From assembly GCA_945918815.1 (NCBI GenBank), contig CAMEIU010000008.1, forward strand, positions 1 through 21,506: a stretch of 21,506 nt of DNA, in the 5' to 3' direction. The notes below the pieces were generated by a model that was given only the letters and a program-made list of their open reading frames with translations, did not search any database and was not told the origin of the DNA. The position numbers were made by a program, and so were the translations under genes. Below, in pieces: positions 1 through 6,964 of the stretch. The DNA is from an uncultured Clostridia bacterium. Its GTDB lineage: Bacteria > Bacillota > Clostridia > Oscillospirales > Oscillospiraceae. Positions within the stretch are counted from its first letter, which is position 1; the number at the start of each line of letters is the position of its first letter.

Positions 1-96
1 GCATTGCGCGGCGCACCCATCAGCATGGGCCGGGGTGAGATTCCCGTGGAGCTGCGGCCAGCAGCCGTCCGTTTTCTGCCTCTTTTATGGTTTTAA
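1..96 (+). CDS. Possible 3' end of an unidentified upstream gene (partial)
   Basis: The first frame is open from the window edge to a TAA at 94-96 and encodes about 31 residues, including the stretch GRGEIPVELRP. It is more GC-rich than the tnpW and recombinase region that follows. I do not recognise the product. It could be the tail of an element-borne cargo gene upstream of tnpW, or simply an open frame by chance. No domain can be named from this length. Confidence 0.2.
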   Translation, partial: ALRGAPISMGRGEIPVELRPAAVRFLPLLWF

Positions 97-122
97 TGAA
101 ATGGCATGAAAGGGGCCTTATT

Positions 123-296
123 ATGCAGAAAATTCAATCTGAAAATAAATATGCCCCGCCTATGCGGAGCAAAAAGAAGATCGGCAACACGACCTTTATC
201 GTCAATTCTTTTTTCCCTCAAACGGGAAATCAGACGATAGCCTCCAAACTGGAGAACCTGATAAAAGCCGATGTTCAGAAACAAACTGTGACTTGA
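123..296 (+). CDS. tnpW: TnpW-like small transposon protein
   Basis: The product is 57 aa, small and basic. Its core (KKIGNTTFIVNSFF, then ASKLENLIKAD) follows the pattern I know from TnpW family proteins of Tn4451-like integrative and mobilisable elements in Firmicutes: a short charged N-terminus, a K/R-IG-TT-(F/Y)IV strand, then a helix with KL..LI. I chose the ATG at 123 because AAAGGGG lies about 8 nt upstream; an in-frame ATG at 87 would add 12 residues but has no ribosome site. It lies 91 bp upstream of a large serine recombinase on the same strand, the usual TnpW position. Its molecular function is not established. The assignment rests on pattern and context. Confidence 0.72.
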   Translation: MQKIQSENKYAPPMRSKKKIGNTTFIVNSFFPQTGNQTIASKLENLIKADVQKQTVT

Positions 297-311
297 AAAC
301 CTCTTAACAGG

Positions 312-340
312 CAGACAGGGAAAAGAAAGCGCGGTATAAT
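312..340 (+). promoter_or_regulatory. Candidate sigma-A promoter for the recombinase
   Basis: CAGACA (312-317) and a perfect TATAAT (335-340) are separated by 17 bp, placing a start near 347, about 40 bp before the recombinase ATG. Immediately downstream is the inverted repeat GAAGT-TGG-ACTTC (341-353), which overlaps the predicted start and could act as an operator. Confidence 0.55.
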
Positions 341-387
341 GAAGTTGGACTTCAATATCGTGTTTGACTGCCAGATAGGAGGTATTT

Positions 388-2070
388 ATGTATTATCAGT
401 CAAACACCGCTGCCGCGCTTCAATTCCCTTACATGGCTATGAGCTCCGAAGAACTTACAGCTTTGTATTGTCGCTTATCCCGTGATGATGAATTGCAGGG
501 TGACAGCAATAGCATTGTAAACCAGAAAAAAATCCTGGAAAAGTATGCCCGTGAGCATGGATACAGCAATTTCAAATTCTATGTTGATGATGGCATCTCA
601 GGTACGACCTTCAACCGCCCAGGCTTTCAGCAGATGATTGCAGACATTGAGGCTGGCCTTGTCAAGAGGGTCATCATCAAGGATATGTCACGTTTCGGAC
701 GTGATTATCTGCAAGTCGGCATGTATACGGAGATCATGTTTCCCGAACATGATATTCACTTTATTGCGGTGAATGATGGTGTAGACAGCACTCAGGGCGA
801 CAACGAGTTTACGCCCTTCCGCAATATCATCAATGAATGGTACGCCAAAGACACCAGCAAAAAAATCCGTGCCGTTATGAAAGTGAAAGGCAATGCGGGG
901 GAGCATTTGGCTACCATGCCTCCGTATGGATACATGAAATCGTCTGATGATAAAAAGCAATGGGTGAAGGATGAAGAAGCGGCCCAGGTGGTTTATGAAA
1001 TCGGTCTTTATATCATGGACGGATTGGGACCCTCGCAGATCGCAAGAAAGCTGACGGAAAGAAAAATCCTTACTCCGGCTGCTTACTATGAGAGTAAAGG
1101 CAGGACGACCAATGTCACAAAGAAAGGTTCTCCTTATGCCTGGGATTCTTCTACGATTGCCGACATCATGGACCGCTGGCGTGAATACCTGGGACACACG
1201 GTTAATTTCAAAACCCGCAAAAAATCCTACAAGAGCAAAAAGACCCTTCTCAATCCAGAAACCGAGTGGAAGATTTTTGAGAATACCCATGAAGCCATCT
1301 GGACGGAGGCGATTGCCGATGCAGCAAGGCTTGCAAGGCAGACGCGGCGCCGACCCACAAAGATGGGAGAAATGGGGATGTTCTCCGGCATGATGTTCTG
1401 CGCCGACTGCGGCTCCATCATGTATCAATGCAGGGCAACCAATTTCCGGCGCGATCAGGAATATTACCTGTGTTCGGGCTATCGGAAAAGCCGTGACGTA
1501 TGCGGGCAGACACATTCCATCCGAACTGTTATCCTGGAGGAATTGGTTCTGCAAAATCTGCGTGAGATCGTTTCCTTTGCATCACAGCGCAAAGACGATT
1601 TTGTAAAGATGGTTATGGATGCGGATTTGCGCCAACGTAACCGAGGTTTGGCAAAGCGGAAGAAAACACTGGCTGATGCTGAAAAGCGGATTGCAGAACT
1701 GGACACCATTTTTAAGCGGCTCTATGAAGATACCATTTCGGGAAAACTTTCTGACGAGCGTTTTCAAAAGCTCTCCACTGACTATGAGAAAGAGCAGCAT
1801 CAGCTTCAAGATGTAGCGATTTCCCTCCGGGATGAAATCGAGGCAGAGGAACGCAAAAGCGCCAATGTGGAAAGGTTTCTCTCCGTTGTAGAACGGTATA
1901 CAGAAATTCCCGAATTGACCCCATGTATCTTGCATGAGTTTGTCGAGAAGATTGTTGTCCATGCTGCCAGCGATCCGAAGGGCAAGAACCGCACCCAGGA
2001 AATTGACATCTACTATAAGGGCATTGGAGCTCTGGAAGTATCCAAAGTCACTTCATCAAGGCAAGAATGA
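388..2070 (+). CDS. Large serine recombinase (TnpX-like, DUF4368 type)
   Basis: This 560-aa site-specific recombinase would catalyse excision and integration of the mobile element. Domains in order: N-terminal resolvase catalytic domain (about 23-170) with LYCRLSRDD, nucleophile Ser31, and the KDMSRFGRD arginine motif; a recombinase DNA-binding domain (about 190-330); a zinc ribbon starting at CADCG with the second cysteine pair in YYLCSG...DVCGQ; a charged coiled-coil stretch (about 410-490); and a C-terminal DUF4368-like tail (LHEFVEKIVVHA...IDIYYKGIG). Length is normal for the family. AGGAGG lies 5 nt before the ATG. The gene follows tnpW and is more AT-rich than the chromosome to its right, as expected for imported DNA. 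All catalytic motifs are present, so it appears active. The exact att site cannot be read from one copy. Confidence 0.96.
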   Translation: MYYQSNTAAALQFPYMAMSSEELTALYCRLSRDDELQGDSNSIVNQKKILEKYAREHGYSNFKFYVDDGISGTTFNRPGFQQMIADIEAGLVKRVIIKDMSRFGRDYLQVGMYTEIMFPEHDIHFIAVNDGVDSTQGDNEFTPFRNIINEWYAKDTSKKIRAVMKVKGNAGEHLATMPPYGYMKSSDDKKQWVKDEEAAQVVYEIGLYIMDGLGPSQIARKLTERKILTPAAYYESKGRTTNVTKKGSPYAWDSSTIADIMDRWREYLGHTVNFKTRKKSYKSKKTLLNPETEWKIFENTHEAIWTEAIADAARLARQTRRRPTKMGEMGMFSGMMFCADCGSIMYQCRATNFRRDQEYYLCSGYRKSRDVCGQTHSIRTVILEELVLQNLREIVSFASQRKDDFVKMVMDADLRQRNRGLAKRKKTLADAEKRIAELDTIFKRLYEDTISGKLSDERFQKLSTDYEKEQHQLQDVAISLRDEIEAEERKSANVERFLSVVERYTEIPELTPCILHEFVEKIVVHAASDPKGKNRTQEIDIYYKGIGALEVSKVTSSRQE

Positions 2071-2103
2071 GAAAAACGGCATAGCCGAAGCTATACCGTT
2101 TCT
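2071..2103 (-). terminator. UUCG-loop intrinsic terminator between recombinase and YabE-like gene
   Basis: On the minus strand ACGGTATAGC-TTCG-GCTATGCCGT forms a fully paired 10-bp stem with one U-G wobble, capped by a cUUCGg tetraloop and followed by TTTTTCTC. On the plus strand the same stem carries a C-A mismatch and a poorer T tract. It therefore best fits the minus-strand YabE-like gene but may also stop the recombinase transcript, whose stop codon is directly adjacent. Confidence 0.8.
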
Positions 2104-2172
2104 CTCTTGCCCCGCGATGTTTTCTTATCGGGAGGCACCTTTGGTTGGCAGCCCTCTTTTGGGTCAGGTGCG

Positions 2173-3288
2173 TTATCCAAGAATATAGACCACGACACTT
2201 CTTCTTCCGAATTCCATGCAGGTCTCATAGTCGTTGAAGTACAGGTCCACGGCGTTGCCCTGGATGGCGCCGCCGGTGTCTTCCGCCACGCAGTAGCCGT
2301 AGACATAGGCGCCGTCGGCGGAGACAATGTACATTCTGGTCCCCAGGGGGATGACGTCAGGATCCACGGCGATGGCGCCCACCCGGGCGACGGTGCCGAT
2401 GGCGGTGATGCCGCTTTCCCCTTCACAGGTATAAGCGGTGGCGGTGCAATAGAGCAGATCCGTATAGGTCTGGTTGGTGCCGGGAATGCAGGCAGGGGAC
2501 GGGACGGACTGGGGATCCGCGGATGCGGAGACGTAGGTTCTCTGGGAGGTGTGGGACTGGCGGTAATCCTCGTTGCCGCTGTGTTCCTGCTCCTTGACGG
2601 ACCGGTCCATGCCCTGGAGAATCAGGGAATCCGTAGGGGAGACCACGACCTGTTCGGAGAGGACCGTCCGGCCGGTCTCTACGCCGTCCTCATAGGTGAT
2701 CTGGACCGTGAGATGCACCAATCCGTCGGTGCCTTCCACCAAGACCAGCTCCTCGCCGGCGCCCAGGGAATCATCTTCGTAGACCTTCGCGCCGTGGGGG
2801 ACAATTTCGTCGTACTCCAGGGTTTCCACCTGGACCCGGGTGATCCAGATGGCCATGCCGTCGTAGGTTTCGCTGTCCAGACTGCAGGACAGCACATCAG
2901 AAGGACCCAGGGTCATATCCAGAGAGGCCAGCACATCGGCCACGGTTCCGCCGTAGGAACCGACCACCGTCATCTGGCCGCCTTCATGGACCGCGATCAT
3001 CTGAATACGGTTGATATGAATTTCAGAGATCCCATCATTCCGCTGGGTGGTATAGGTGTCTGATTCGCCAAGCTCCAGACCTGCCTCCTGGATGACCACC
3101 TGCGGGTCGCTGCTGCTGGACATACACACGATCACATTGTCGCCGTCGGTGATGACGTATTTGGTCTGTGCCAGAGCGGGAAGGCAGAAATACAATGCCA
3201 GAACGGAGACCAAAATTGCAATGGCCAGGACGCGGAACACCGTGTCCATGGTGGATTCTCCCAAGGCAAAACGTTTGACAGAGCGCAT
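2173..3288 (-). CDS. DUF348/G5/3D-domain cell-wall protein (YabE-like)
   Basis: A 371-aa secreted or membrane-anchored protein. Residues about 17-40 form one hydrophobic helix followed by ALAQ, acting as signal peptide or anchor. Next come two ubiquitin-like DUF348 segments (about 47-165), a G5 domain (about 166-240, with EYDEIVPHG and the ETGRTVLSEQ strand), a low-complexity linker, and a C-terminal 3D domain (about 285-371). The 3D domain shows its three aspartates in AVDPDVIPLGT, AEDTGG and AVDLYF and ends GRRSVVVYILG. This architecture is that of B. subtilis YabE and relatives, which have an MltA-like fold and are thought to remodel peptidoglycan. GGAGG lies 7 nt before the ATG. It is monocistronic with its own promoter and terminator. 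The mobile element stops just beyond its 3' end without truncating it. Confidence 0.9.
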   Translation of the reverse strand: MRSVKRFALGESTMDTVFRVLAIAILVSVLALYFCLPALAQTKYVITDGDNVIVCMSSSSDPQVVIQEAGLELGESDTYTTQRNDGISEIHINRIQMIAVHEGGQMTVVGSYGGTVADVLASLDMTLGPSDVLSCSLDSETYDGMAIWITRVQVETLEYDEIVPHGAKVYEDDSLGAGEELVLVEGTDGLVHLTVQITYEDGVETGRTVLSEQVVVSPTDSLILQGMDRSVKEQEHSGNEDYRQSHTSQRTYVSASADPQSVPSPACIPGTNQTYTDLLYCTATAYTCEGESGITAIGTVARVGAIAVDPDVIPLGTRMYIVSADGAYVYGYCVAEDTGGAIQGNAVDLYFNDYETCMEFGRRSVVVYILG

Positions 3289-3341
3289 CAGAATACCTCC
3301 TTTACTGGAAAGTGAAGTGAGATTCTAATTGGTATCAAGTT

Positions 3342-3358
3342 ATTACAAAATGGTTACA
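3342..3358 (-). promoter_or_regulatory. WalR-box-like direct repeat in YabE-like leader
   Basis: On the minus strand the sequence is TGTAAC-CATTT-TGTAAT, an exact match to the TGTWAH-N5-TGTWAH consensus known for WalR (YycF). It lies about 20-40 nt downstream of the predicted start of the YabE-like gene, a position suited to repression. A related but imperfect copy lies at 3539-3555. Binding is inferred from consensus only. Confidence 0.4.
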
Positions 3359-3386
3359 GGATATATGTATGCTCCCGACGATAGCT

Positions 3387-3414
3387 ATTATAACAAAAAA
3401 ATAAAAAAAGTCAA
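3387..3414 (-). promoter_or_regulatory. Promoter of the YabE-like gene
   Basis: The minus strand reads TTGACT (3409-3414), a 16-bp spacer made almost only of T, then a perfect TATAAT (3387-3392). Predicted start is near 3380, giving a leader of about 90 nt before the ATG at 3288. Confidence 0.75.
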
Positions 3415-3578
3415 GCGTTAGGCGAAAACATAGAGGTTTCGACAACTTTTTACAGGTTTACAAATAATCTGACGAACGAAGAATTCCACCATATCTGCGA
3501 AAAAAAACGAATATTCAAACACAATATCTGGTCGAAAGTTACAAAATGGTTCACATAATGTTACAAAATGAAAATTAT

Positions 3579-3607
3579 TTGACAAAGGCCAAAAAACGTG
3601 CTATAGT
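3579..3607 (+). promoter_or_regulatory. Promoter of the thrS T-box transcript
   Basis: A perfect TTGACA (3579-3584) and TATAGT (3602-3607) are separated by exactly 17 bp. The start is expected near 3614, directly before the T-box leader. Confidence 0.85.
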
Positions 3608-3613
3608 AATGTC

Positions 3614-3866
3614 GATAAATAGGCTGAGACGAAGACATGAGGCGGTCAAACCGGACCAGAGAGAACCCTTCAGAGGCTGCGAGAGGGTTTGCCAAGGGGG
3701 ACTGCGCTTACCACTTCCGAGCCGCGCCTCGAAAGAAGAGGCGACGGGTCCTCCCGTTACAGAGGCGTCGAGCGGCAGTTTTTCAGAACTGCAAGCAGGG
3801 TGGAACCGTGGAATACAGGCTTGTATCCCACCCCTGAAATCATCAGGGGTGGGATTTTATTTTTAT
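3614..3866 (+). promoter_or_regulatory. T-box riboswitch leader of thrS
   Basis: The untranslated leader of about 250 nt has T-box landmarks: a Stem I region with CAGAGAG...GCTGCGAGAGGG (about 3656-3687), a candidate specifier ACC for threonine at 3710-3712, and the conserved T-box AGGGTGGAACCGTG (3797-3810). A strong terminator follows at once. Uncharged tRNA-Thr should pair with the specifier and T-box and favour antitermination. The specifier is inferred because ACT at 3701-3703 and at 3713-3715 also encodes threonine; a fold would settle which is in the loop. Confidence 0.92.
3826..3866 (+). terminator. Regulated terminator of the thrS T-box
   Basis: A perfect 12-bp stem (TCCCACCCCTGA with TCAGGGGTGGGA, loop AATCA) is followed by TTTTATTTTT. 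It starts 16 nt after the T-box, as expected for a terminator competing with the antiterminator. Confidence 0.9.
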
Positions 3867-3893
3867 CCGCCCCAGAAAAACAGGAGGCAAACC

Positions 3894-5687
3894 ATGAGCG
3901 AAGAAAATCTGTACACCTTTGAAAACGAGCAGTACCGGAAAACCTATTGGCACACCTGCTCCCATGTGCTGGCCCAGGCCGTGAAGCGTCTGTGGCCCAA
4001 CACCAAGCTGGCCATCGGCCCGGCCATCGACAACGGCTTCTACTATGACCTGGACAGCGAGGAGACCTTCACCCAGGAGGATCTGGAGAAAATCGAGGCC
4101 GAAATGCGGAAGATCTGCAAGGAAAAGCTGAAGCTGGAGCGGTTCGAGCTGCCCCGGGAAGAGGCTGTCAAGTATATGGAGGAAAAGGGCGAGCCCTATA
4201 AGGTGGAGCTGATCAACGACCTGCCCGAGGACGCCGTCATCTCCTTCTATACCCAGGGCGAATTCACCGACCTGTGCGCCGGTCCCCACCTGGATTCCAC
4301 CGGCCGCATCAAGGGCAACGCCATCAAGCTGACCCAGTGCTGCGGCGCCTACTGGCGCGGCGATTCCAACCGCAAGATGCTCCAGAGAATCTACGGCGTG
4401 GCCTTCCCCAAGAAGGAAGAGCTGGACGCGTATCTGGAGAAGCAGGCCGAGGCGCTGAAGCGGGACCACAACAAGCTGGGCCGGGAGCTGGAATACTTCA
4501 CCACCGTGGACGTCATCGGCCAGGGCCTGCCCATCCTGCTGCCCAAGGGCGCCCGGACCATCCAGGTCCTCCAGCGCTGGGTGGAGGATGAAGAGCAGAA
4601 GCGCGGCTATCTTCTGACCAAGACGCCCTTGATGGCCAAGAGCGACCTCTATAAGATCTCCGGCCACTGGGACCACTATCTGGACGGCATGTTCGTCCTG
4701 GGCGATCCCAACGACGAGACCAAGGAGTGCTTCGCCCTGCGTCCCATGACCTGCCCCTTCCAGTACCAGGTCTATCTGAACCGCCAGCGCTCTTACCGTG
4801 ACCTGCCTATGCGGCTGGGCGAGACGTCCACCCTGTTCCGCAACGAGGATTCCGGCGAGATGCACGGCCTGATCCGCGTCCGCCAGTTCACCATCTCCGA
4901 GGGCCATCTGGTGCTGCGTCCCGACCAGCTGGAGGAGGAGTTCAAGGGCTGTCTGGCCCTGGCCAAATACTTCCTTGGCACCGTGGGCATGCTGGACAAG
5001 TGCACCTTCCGCTTCTCCCAGTGGGATCCCGCCAACCCCAACAATAAGTATGAGGGTACCGCCGAGCAATGGGATCATGCCCAGTCCACCATGGAGCGCA
5101 TCCTGAAGGATCTGGAGGTGGACTACTCCATCGGCATCGACGAGGCCGCCTTCTACGGCCCCAAGCTGGACATCCAGTACAAGAACGTGTTCGGCAAGGA
5201 AGACACCATCGTCACCATTCAGGTGGACCAGCTGCTGGCCGAGCAGTTCGATATGGAGTACACCGACAAGGACGGCAAGAAGACCCGTCCCTATATCATT
5301 CACCGCACCTCCCTTGGCTGCTATGAGCGGACCCTGGCCTACCTCATCGAGAAGTACGCCGGCGCCCTGCCCACCTGGATGGCCCCGGAGCAGGTCCGCT
5401 TCCTGCCCGTCACCGACCGGGCCGGGGACTACTGCTGCGAGCTGGCCAAGAAGCTCTCCGCCCAGGGCTACCGGGTGGAAGTGGACTACCGCAACGAGAA
5501 GATCGGCAAGAAGATCCGCGAGGCCCAGCTGGAGAAGGTGCCCTATATGCTGGTGGTTGGCGACCGGGATATGGAGAACAACACGGTTTCCGTCCGTCAC
5601 CGCGCCGAAGGCGACCTGGGCGCCATGACCTTTGACCAGTTCGCCGCCCTCCTGAAGGACGTTGTGGACAACAAGCTGAAAAAGTAA
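3894..5687 (+). CDS. thrS: Threonyl-tRNA synthetase lacking the TGS domain
   Basis: This 597-aa enzyme charges tRNA-Thr. It starts almost directly with the editing domain: HTCSH (His20, His24) and LCAGPH (Cys128, His132) form the editing site. The class II core follows: RPMTCPF with zinc ligand Cys287; motif 2 around LFRNEDSGEMHGL; FTISEGH with His338; and HRTSLGCYERTLAYLIE as zinc histidine and motif 3. The C-terminal anticodon-binding domain covers about 495-597. Typical bacterial ThrRS is about 640 aa with an N-terminal TGS domain of about 60 aa, absent here. The ATG at 3894 has AGGAGG 6 nt upstream and follows the T-box terminator, so the long in-frame extension upstream is leader, not protein. 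Expression should respond to threonine starvation through the T-box. Confidence 0.97.
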   Translation: MSEENLYTFENEQYRKTYWHTCSHVLAQAVKRLWPNTKLAIGPAIDNGFYYDLDSEETFTQEDLEKIEAEMRKICKEKLKLERFELPREEAVKYMEEKGEPYKVELINDLPEDAVISFYTQGEFTDLCAGPHLDSTGRIKGNAIKLTQCCGAYWRGDSNRKMLQRIYGVAFPKKEELDAYLEKQAEALKRDHNKLGRELEYFTTVDVIGQGLPILLPKGARTIQVLQRWVEDEEQKRGYLLTKTPLMAKSDLYKISGHWDHYLDGMFVLGDPNDETKECFALRPMTCPFQYQVYLNRQRSYRDLPMRLGETSTLFRNEDSGEMHGLIRVRQFTISEGHLVLRPDQLEEEFKGCLALAKYFLGTVGMLDKCTFRFSQWDPANPNNKYEGTAEQWDHAQSTMERILKDLEVDYSIGIDEAAFYGPKLDIQYKNVFGKEDTIVTIQVDQLLAEQFDMEYTDKDGKKTRPYIIHRTSLGCYERTLAYLIEKYAGALPTWMAPEQVRFLPVTDRAGDYCCELAKKLSAQGYRVEVDYRNEKIGKKIREAQLEKVPYMLVVGDRDMENNTVSVRHRAEGDLGAMTFDQFAALLKDVVDNKLKK

Positions 5688-5697
5688 AAAAACAGCC

Positions 5698-5734
5698 AAA
5701 AAGGACTGATCCGTTCAAGGACCAGTCCTTTTTT
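5698..5734 (+). terminator. thrS terminator
   Basis: AAAAAGGACTG pairs with CAGTCCTTTTT around an inner TCC/GGA stem and a GTTCAA loop, with one A-C mismatch and a T run. It begins 10 bp after the thrS stop codon. Confidence 0.88.
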
Positions 5735-5764
5735 GATCGATCGGGAAACAGTCTGTCATTGTGT

Positions 5765-5778
5765 GGCTATCAGCCGCC
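5765..5778. repeat. Remnant of the GGC-TATCA-GCC hairpin repeat
   Basis: GGCTATCAGCCGCC here is identical to the hairpin tip of the two full terminators at 8143-8200 and 12775-12837, but the outer arms and T run are missing. The remaining bases between thrS and degV (about 5735-5897) show no convincing gene. Confidence 0.5.
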
Positions 5779-5897
5779 TGCGTCCTCTTTCGCAACAATG
5801 ACCGTGTCAGGGAGGACCCCGTATGAAAACCGATCATCATAATCCAGCTTTGCGCCGGAGATGAAGGATTATTTCATGGGCCCCATTCCATTACAAA

Positions 5898-5920
5898 GCG
5901 GCAGGGCCAGGCCCTGCCGC
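5898..5920 (-). terminator. Candidate degV terminator hairpin
   Basis: GCGGCAGGGCC and GGCCCTGCCGC form a perfect 11-bp inverted repeat around a single base, 15 bp beyond the degV stop. The minus-strand T tract is weak (CTTTG), so termination efficiency is uncertain. Confidence 0.5.
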
Positions 5921-5935
5921 TGCGTCCGTATTCTG

Positions 5936-6808
5936 TTACCGTTCCGTTCCCAGGAAGAACAACGCCAAGGTGCCGGGGCCGGAGTGGGAGCCGATGACCG
6001 GGCCAGTGTAGTTGATGTGAATCTCCGGCACATGGTACTGCTCCTTCACCAGGCTGGCCAGGTATTCCGCATCCTCGATGCAGTCGCCGTGGCAGATGAA
6101 CATGGTCTGTTTTTCCGGCTCGATGGCGGTCTCACCGACCTTGGCGGCCATGGCGCGGATGGAGGCCTTCCGGCCGCGGGCCTTGGACACGGCCACCAGA
6201 TGGCCTTCGTTGTCCACATGCATGACCGGCTTGATTTGCAGCAGGCTGCCCATGACGGCGGTGGCGCCGGAGATGCGGCCGCCCCGCTTCAGGAAGTAGA
6301 GATCGTCCACCGTGAACCAGTGGCACAGATGGAGCTTGTTGGCCTCGGCGAAGTCCCGGGCTTCCTCCAGCGTCGCGCCTTCCAGACGCTTCTTGGCCAC
6401 CAGCCAGACCAGCAGGCCCTGGCCCAGAGAGGCGCAGAGCGTGTCCACCACATAAACCTTCCGCTCCGGGTACTGCTCCAGCAGCTCCTGGGCGGCCATG
6501 TAGGCGGCGTTGAAGGTGGTGCTGAGGCCGGAGGAAAAGGCCAGAATCAGCACGTCCTCGCCCTGCTGCAGCACCGGCTCGGCAATGGCCCGCCAGGAGG
6601 CGGGATTGGCGGCGGTGGTGCTGGTGGCGACGCCGGCCCGCAGTCCGGCATAGACCTCCTTGATGTCCAGGGCGCGGTAGTCCAGATAGTTGGGGTATTC
6701 GTTTCCGTTATAGTTCAGCGTCAAGGGTGTGACGGCCAGCTCAAGCGCATCCGCCATCTCCTGGGTCAGGTCACAGCTGGAATCGGTTAAAATACGATAG
6801 GTTCCCAT
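5936..6808 (-). CDS. DegV family fatty-acid-binding protein
   Basis: A 290-aa cytosolic protein of the DegV/FakB family, which binds a single fatty acid and in characterised cases presents it to FakA for phosphorylation. Visible hallmarks are the N-terminal strand RILTDSSCDLT, the TSTTAANPASW segment, the FSSGLSTTFNAA loop, KVYVVDTLCASLGQG, the LKRGGRISG stretch, and the C-terminal IGSHSGPGTLALFFLG. Length is normal for the family. AGGAAGAGG lies about 5 nt before the ATG. A well-formed promoter lies upstream and the gene stands alone, divergent from the CDF exporter; no fakA partner is in the window. Ligand specificity cannot be read from sequence. Confidence 0.93.
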   Translation of the reverse strand: MGTYRILTDSSCDLTQEMADALELAVTPLTLNYNGNEYPNYLDYRALDIKEVYAGLRAGVATSTTAANPASWRAIAEPVLQQGEDVLILAFSSGLSTTFNAAYMAAQELLEQYPERKVYVVDTLCASLGQGLLVWLVAKKRLEGATLEEARDFAEANKLHLCHWFTVDDLYFLKRGGRISGATAVMGSLLQIKPVMHVDNEGHLVAVSKARGRKASIRAMAAKVGETAIEPEKQTMFICHGDCIEDAEYLASLVKEQYHVPEIHINYTGPVIGSHSGPGTLALFFLGTER

Positions 6809-6850
6809 AAGCCTCTTCCTTTCAAAAGGTATTTTGCGGTTCCTTTTGCT

Positions 6851-6879
6851 ATTTTATCATGTTCTGCTTCATTGGTCAA
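6851..6879 (-). promoter_or_regulatory. degV promoter
   Basis: On the minus strand TTGACC (6874-6879), a 17-bp spacer and TAAAAT (6851-6856). The start is expected about 35 bp upstream of the ATG. Confidence 0.7.
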
Positions 6880-6899
6880 TGAAAGAAGTGTTTTTTCGG

Positions 6900-6928
6900 T
6901 TGCATTGTCCGCCCAATCGGAATATAAT
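6900..6928 (+). promoter_or_regulatory. Promoter of the CDF exporter
   Basis: TTGCAT (6900-6905), 17 bp, then TATAAT (6923-6928). The start is near 6935, about 30 nt before the ATG at 6965. This rules out the longer in-frame start at 6872. Confidence 0.75.
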
Positions 6929-6964
6929 AAATGGAACAATCTGCGCATTGAGGGAGGAATTGAT

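Noticed and set aside
3546..3893. In-frame N-terminal extension of thrS by 116 residues
   Set aside because: It covers the promoter, T-box leader and terminator; the ATG at 3894 has an ideal ribosome site and begins with family sequence.
3843..5699. Long open frame antisense to thrS (about 618 codons)
   Set aside because: It is a shadow produced by strong third-position GC bias; the plus strand encodes a full ThrRS with all motifs.
5823..5864. Tiny ORF of 13 codons (ATG at 5823) after GGGAGG between thrS and degV
   Set aside because: It has a reasonable ribosome site but no recognisable product and no conservation can be judged; most likely chance in a gap with repeat remnants.
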